Positions 63,374 to 64,000 of a stretch of 64,000 nt of DNA are shown here, in pieces. Positions within the stretch are counted from its first letter, which is position 1; the number at the start of each line of letters is the position of its first letter. The DNA comes from Microscilla marina ATCC 23134. Its GTDB lineage: Bacteria; Bacteroidota; Bacteroidia; Cytophagales; Microscillaceae. Position numbers and translations under genes: made by a program. The stretch is taken from NCBI RefSeq assembly GCF_000169175.1, contig NZ_AAWS01000002.1, positions 295,209 to 359,208 on the forward strand, read 5' to 3'. The notes beneath the pieces were generated by a model. It was not told the origin of the DNA. It searched no databases and saw only the letters and a list, made by a program, of their open reading frames with translations.

Positions 63374-64000
63374 TTATCTATCTAACTGATAAACTTTATT
63401 CTTTATTTCTTCTGCCCATTCAGCGTCACTTTTGATTTTCCGGTCGAGGTTGTTCGATACAATCGGTTTACCAAAAATAACCTTCATTTTCTTATTTCTT
63501 TGCTTAAACATTTCATTCACCAGGTAGAGCATCTCTATATTGGTTTTTACGCCTACTTTAGTTCTAATGTTCGACAGGCGATAAAAAAAGTTAGACAACT
63601 CTCCATCTATATAAGTAGGTATAATAAGCCTGTGGTGCTTTCTTGCCCTGGTTATAAATGTTTTCTTCCATTCAAGGTCACGTATTGCTCCTTTTTTCTT
63701 TCGGCTCACCAACCCCGCCGGAAACACGCAAATCAGTTGATCAGTAGCAAATAGTTCATCTACCTGTCTCAACGACTCTTTTACATTTTTACCGTGTTTG
63801 TTTACTCCCACAAACATTCCTTGGAGGTTGACAAGATTCATTAAAACATCATTGACGATGAATTTTATATCTGTTCTTTTTTGTTTGAGTAAGGTTACTA
63901 TAGCCATAGCATCCAGGCCACCCAAGGGGTGATAATGGCGAGAATACAACCACCTTTCGGGACATTGTCAGCCCTGTGTAGTAGCTGATGTGAATGCTGA
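63374..64000 (-). CDS. 1-acyl-glycerol-3-phosphate-type O-acyltransferase (OlsA-like), frameshifted and cut by window end
   Basis: The ORF from 63949 to 63374 (191 codons) starts with a TTG and lacks the normal N-terminus. The upstream sequence continues in another frame as DNVPKGGCILA, and one added A near 63936 joins it to NYHPLGGLDAMAIV, giving the family H-x4-D-like motif in HPLGGLD. Later blocks are FPAGLVSRKKKGAIRDLEWK and LIIPTYIDGELSNFFYRLS. The gene runs off the window. It precedes the N-acyltransferase by one base; the pair fits two-step aminolipid acylation. The missing base may be an error or a real lesion. Confidence 0.75.

Noticed and set aside
1..64000. tRNA genes, rRNA and prophage regions
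   Set aside because: I scanned gaps for T-loop motifs such as GGTTCGAATCC and for phage or integrase genes and found none.

Overview
The window is a chromosomal stretch of a gliding marine-type Bacteroidota, most like Cytophagales such as Microscilla (inferred from gene content, not from a database search). Supporting signs are a type IX secretion (T9SS) CHU_C-type C-terminal domain, a T9SS type A-like sorting tail, a TamB-like protein, a DUF5683 protein, a PafA-like phosphatase, TPR/propeller proteins fused to SpoIIE phosphatases, and promoter boxes of the Bacteroidota type (TTG / TAnnTTTG). No rRNA, tRNA, CRISPR array or prophage was seen.

Layout. 1-7.1 kb: the end of tamB, a DUF5683 protein, and an oligopeptide-binding lipoprotein gene split by a 1470-bp IS4-type element with a 6-bp target duplication. 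7.1-17.2 kb: a secreted unknown, a secreted M20 amidohydrolase, nicotinate phosphoribosyltransferase, a YtcJ-like amidohydrolase whose promoter and first codons are tandemly duplicated, an FMN alpha-hydroxy-acid oxidase, DHFR and a Ppx/GppA protein. 17.2-28 kb: neutral ceramidase with a downstream FG-GAP T9SS cargo, recG, a large IgGFc-binding/CHU_C surface protein and OsmC. 28-38.3 kb: a Zn-phospholipase C/S1-P1-type enzyme, NDH-2, PafA-like phosphatase, a TlpA-like thioredoxin, a DUF4291 protein, a double-glycine leader peptide, a GlcG/HbpS-like protein and YbaK. 38.5-49 kb: a giant LRR-BRCT-LRR protein, a divergent HxlR/quinone-oxidoreductase pair with a clear operator, a PLP trans-sulfuration enzyme and small unknowns. 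49-59 kb: two SpoIIE-phosphatase signalling proteins, a TPR membrane protein and an AGCS symporter with an extra soluble domain. 59-64 kb: ArsR/GNAT operon, a frameshifted EamA transporter, an unknown, and an N-acyltransferase/O-acyltransferase pair resembling OlsB/OlsA.

The most unusual content is non-coding. Intergenic DNA is packed with short interspersed elements: several MITE-like families, three of them with 3-bp TAA/TTA target duplications, and three otherwise unrelated families carrying the same kind of central CRTAGC-loop-GCTAYG hairpin flanked by complementary A/T tracts. A separate family of five hairpins has a GNRA-type loop closed by a conserved GTG/CAC helix, with base changes compensated in the lower stem, which looks like a selected RNA structure. 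Further repeat families (185-bp interspersed, 120-bp tandem, 49-bp CTACC palindromes, ACCGAT hairpins) fill most gaps. Genes are mostly single units or short operons, separated by strong hairpin terminators.
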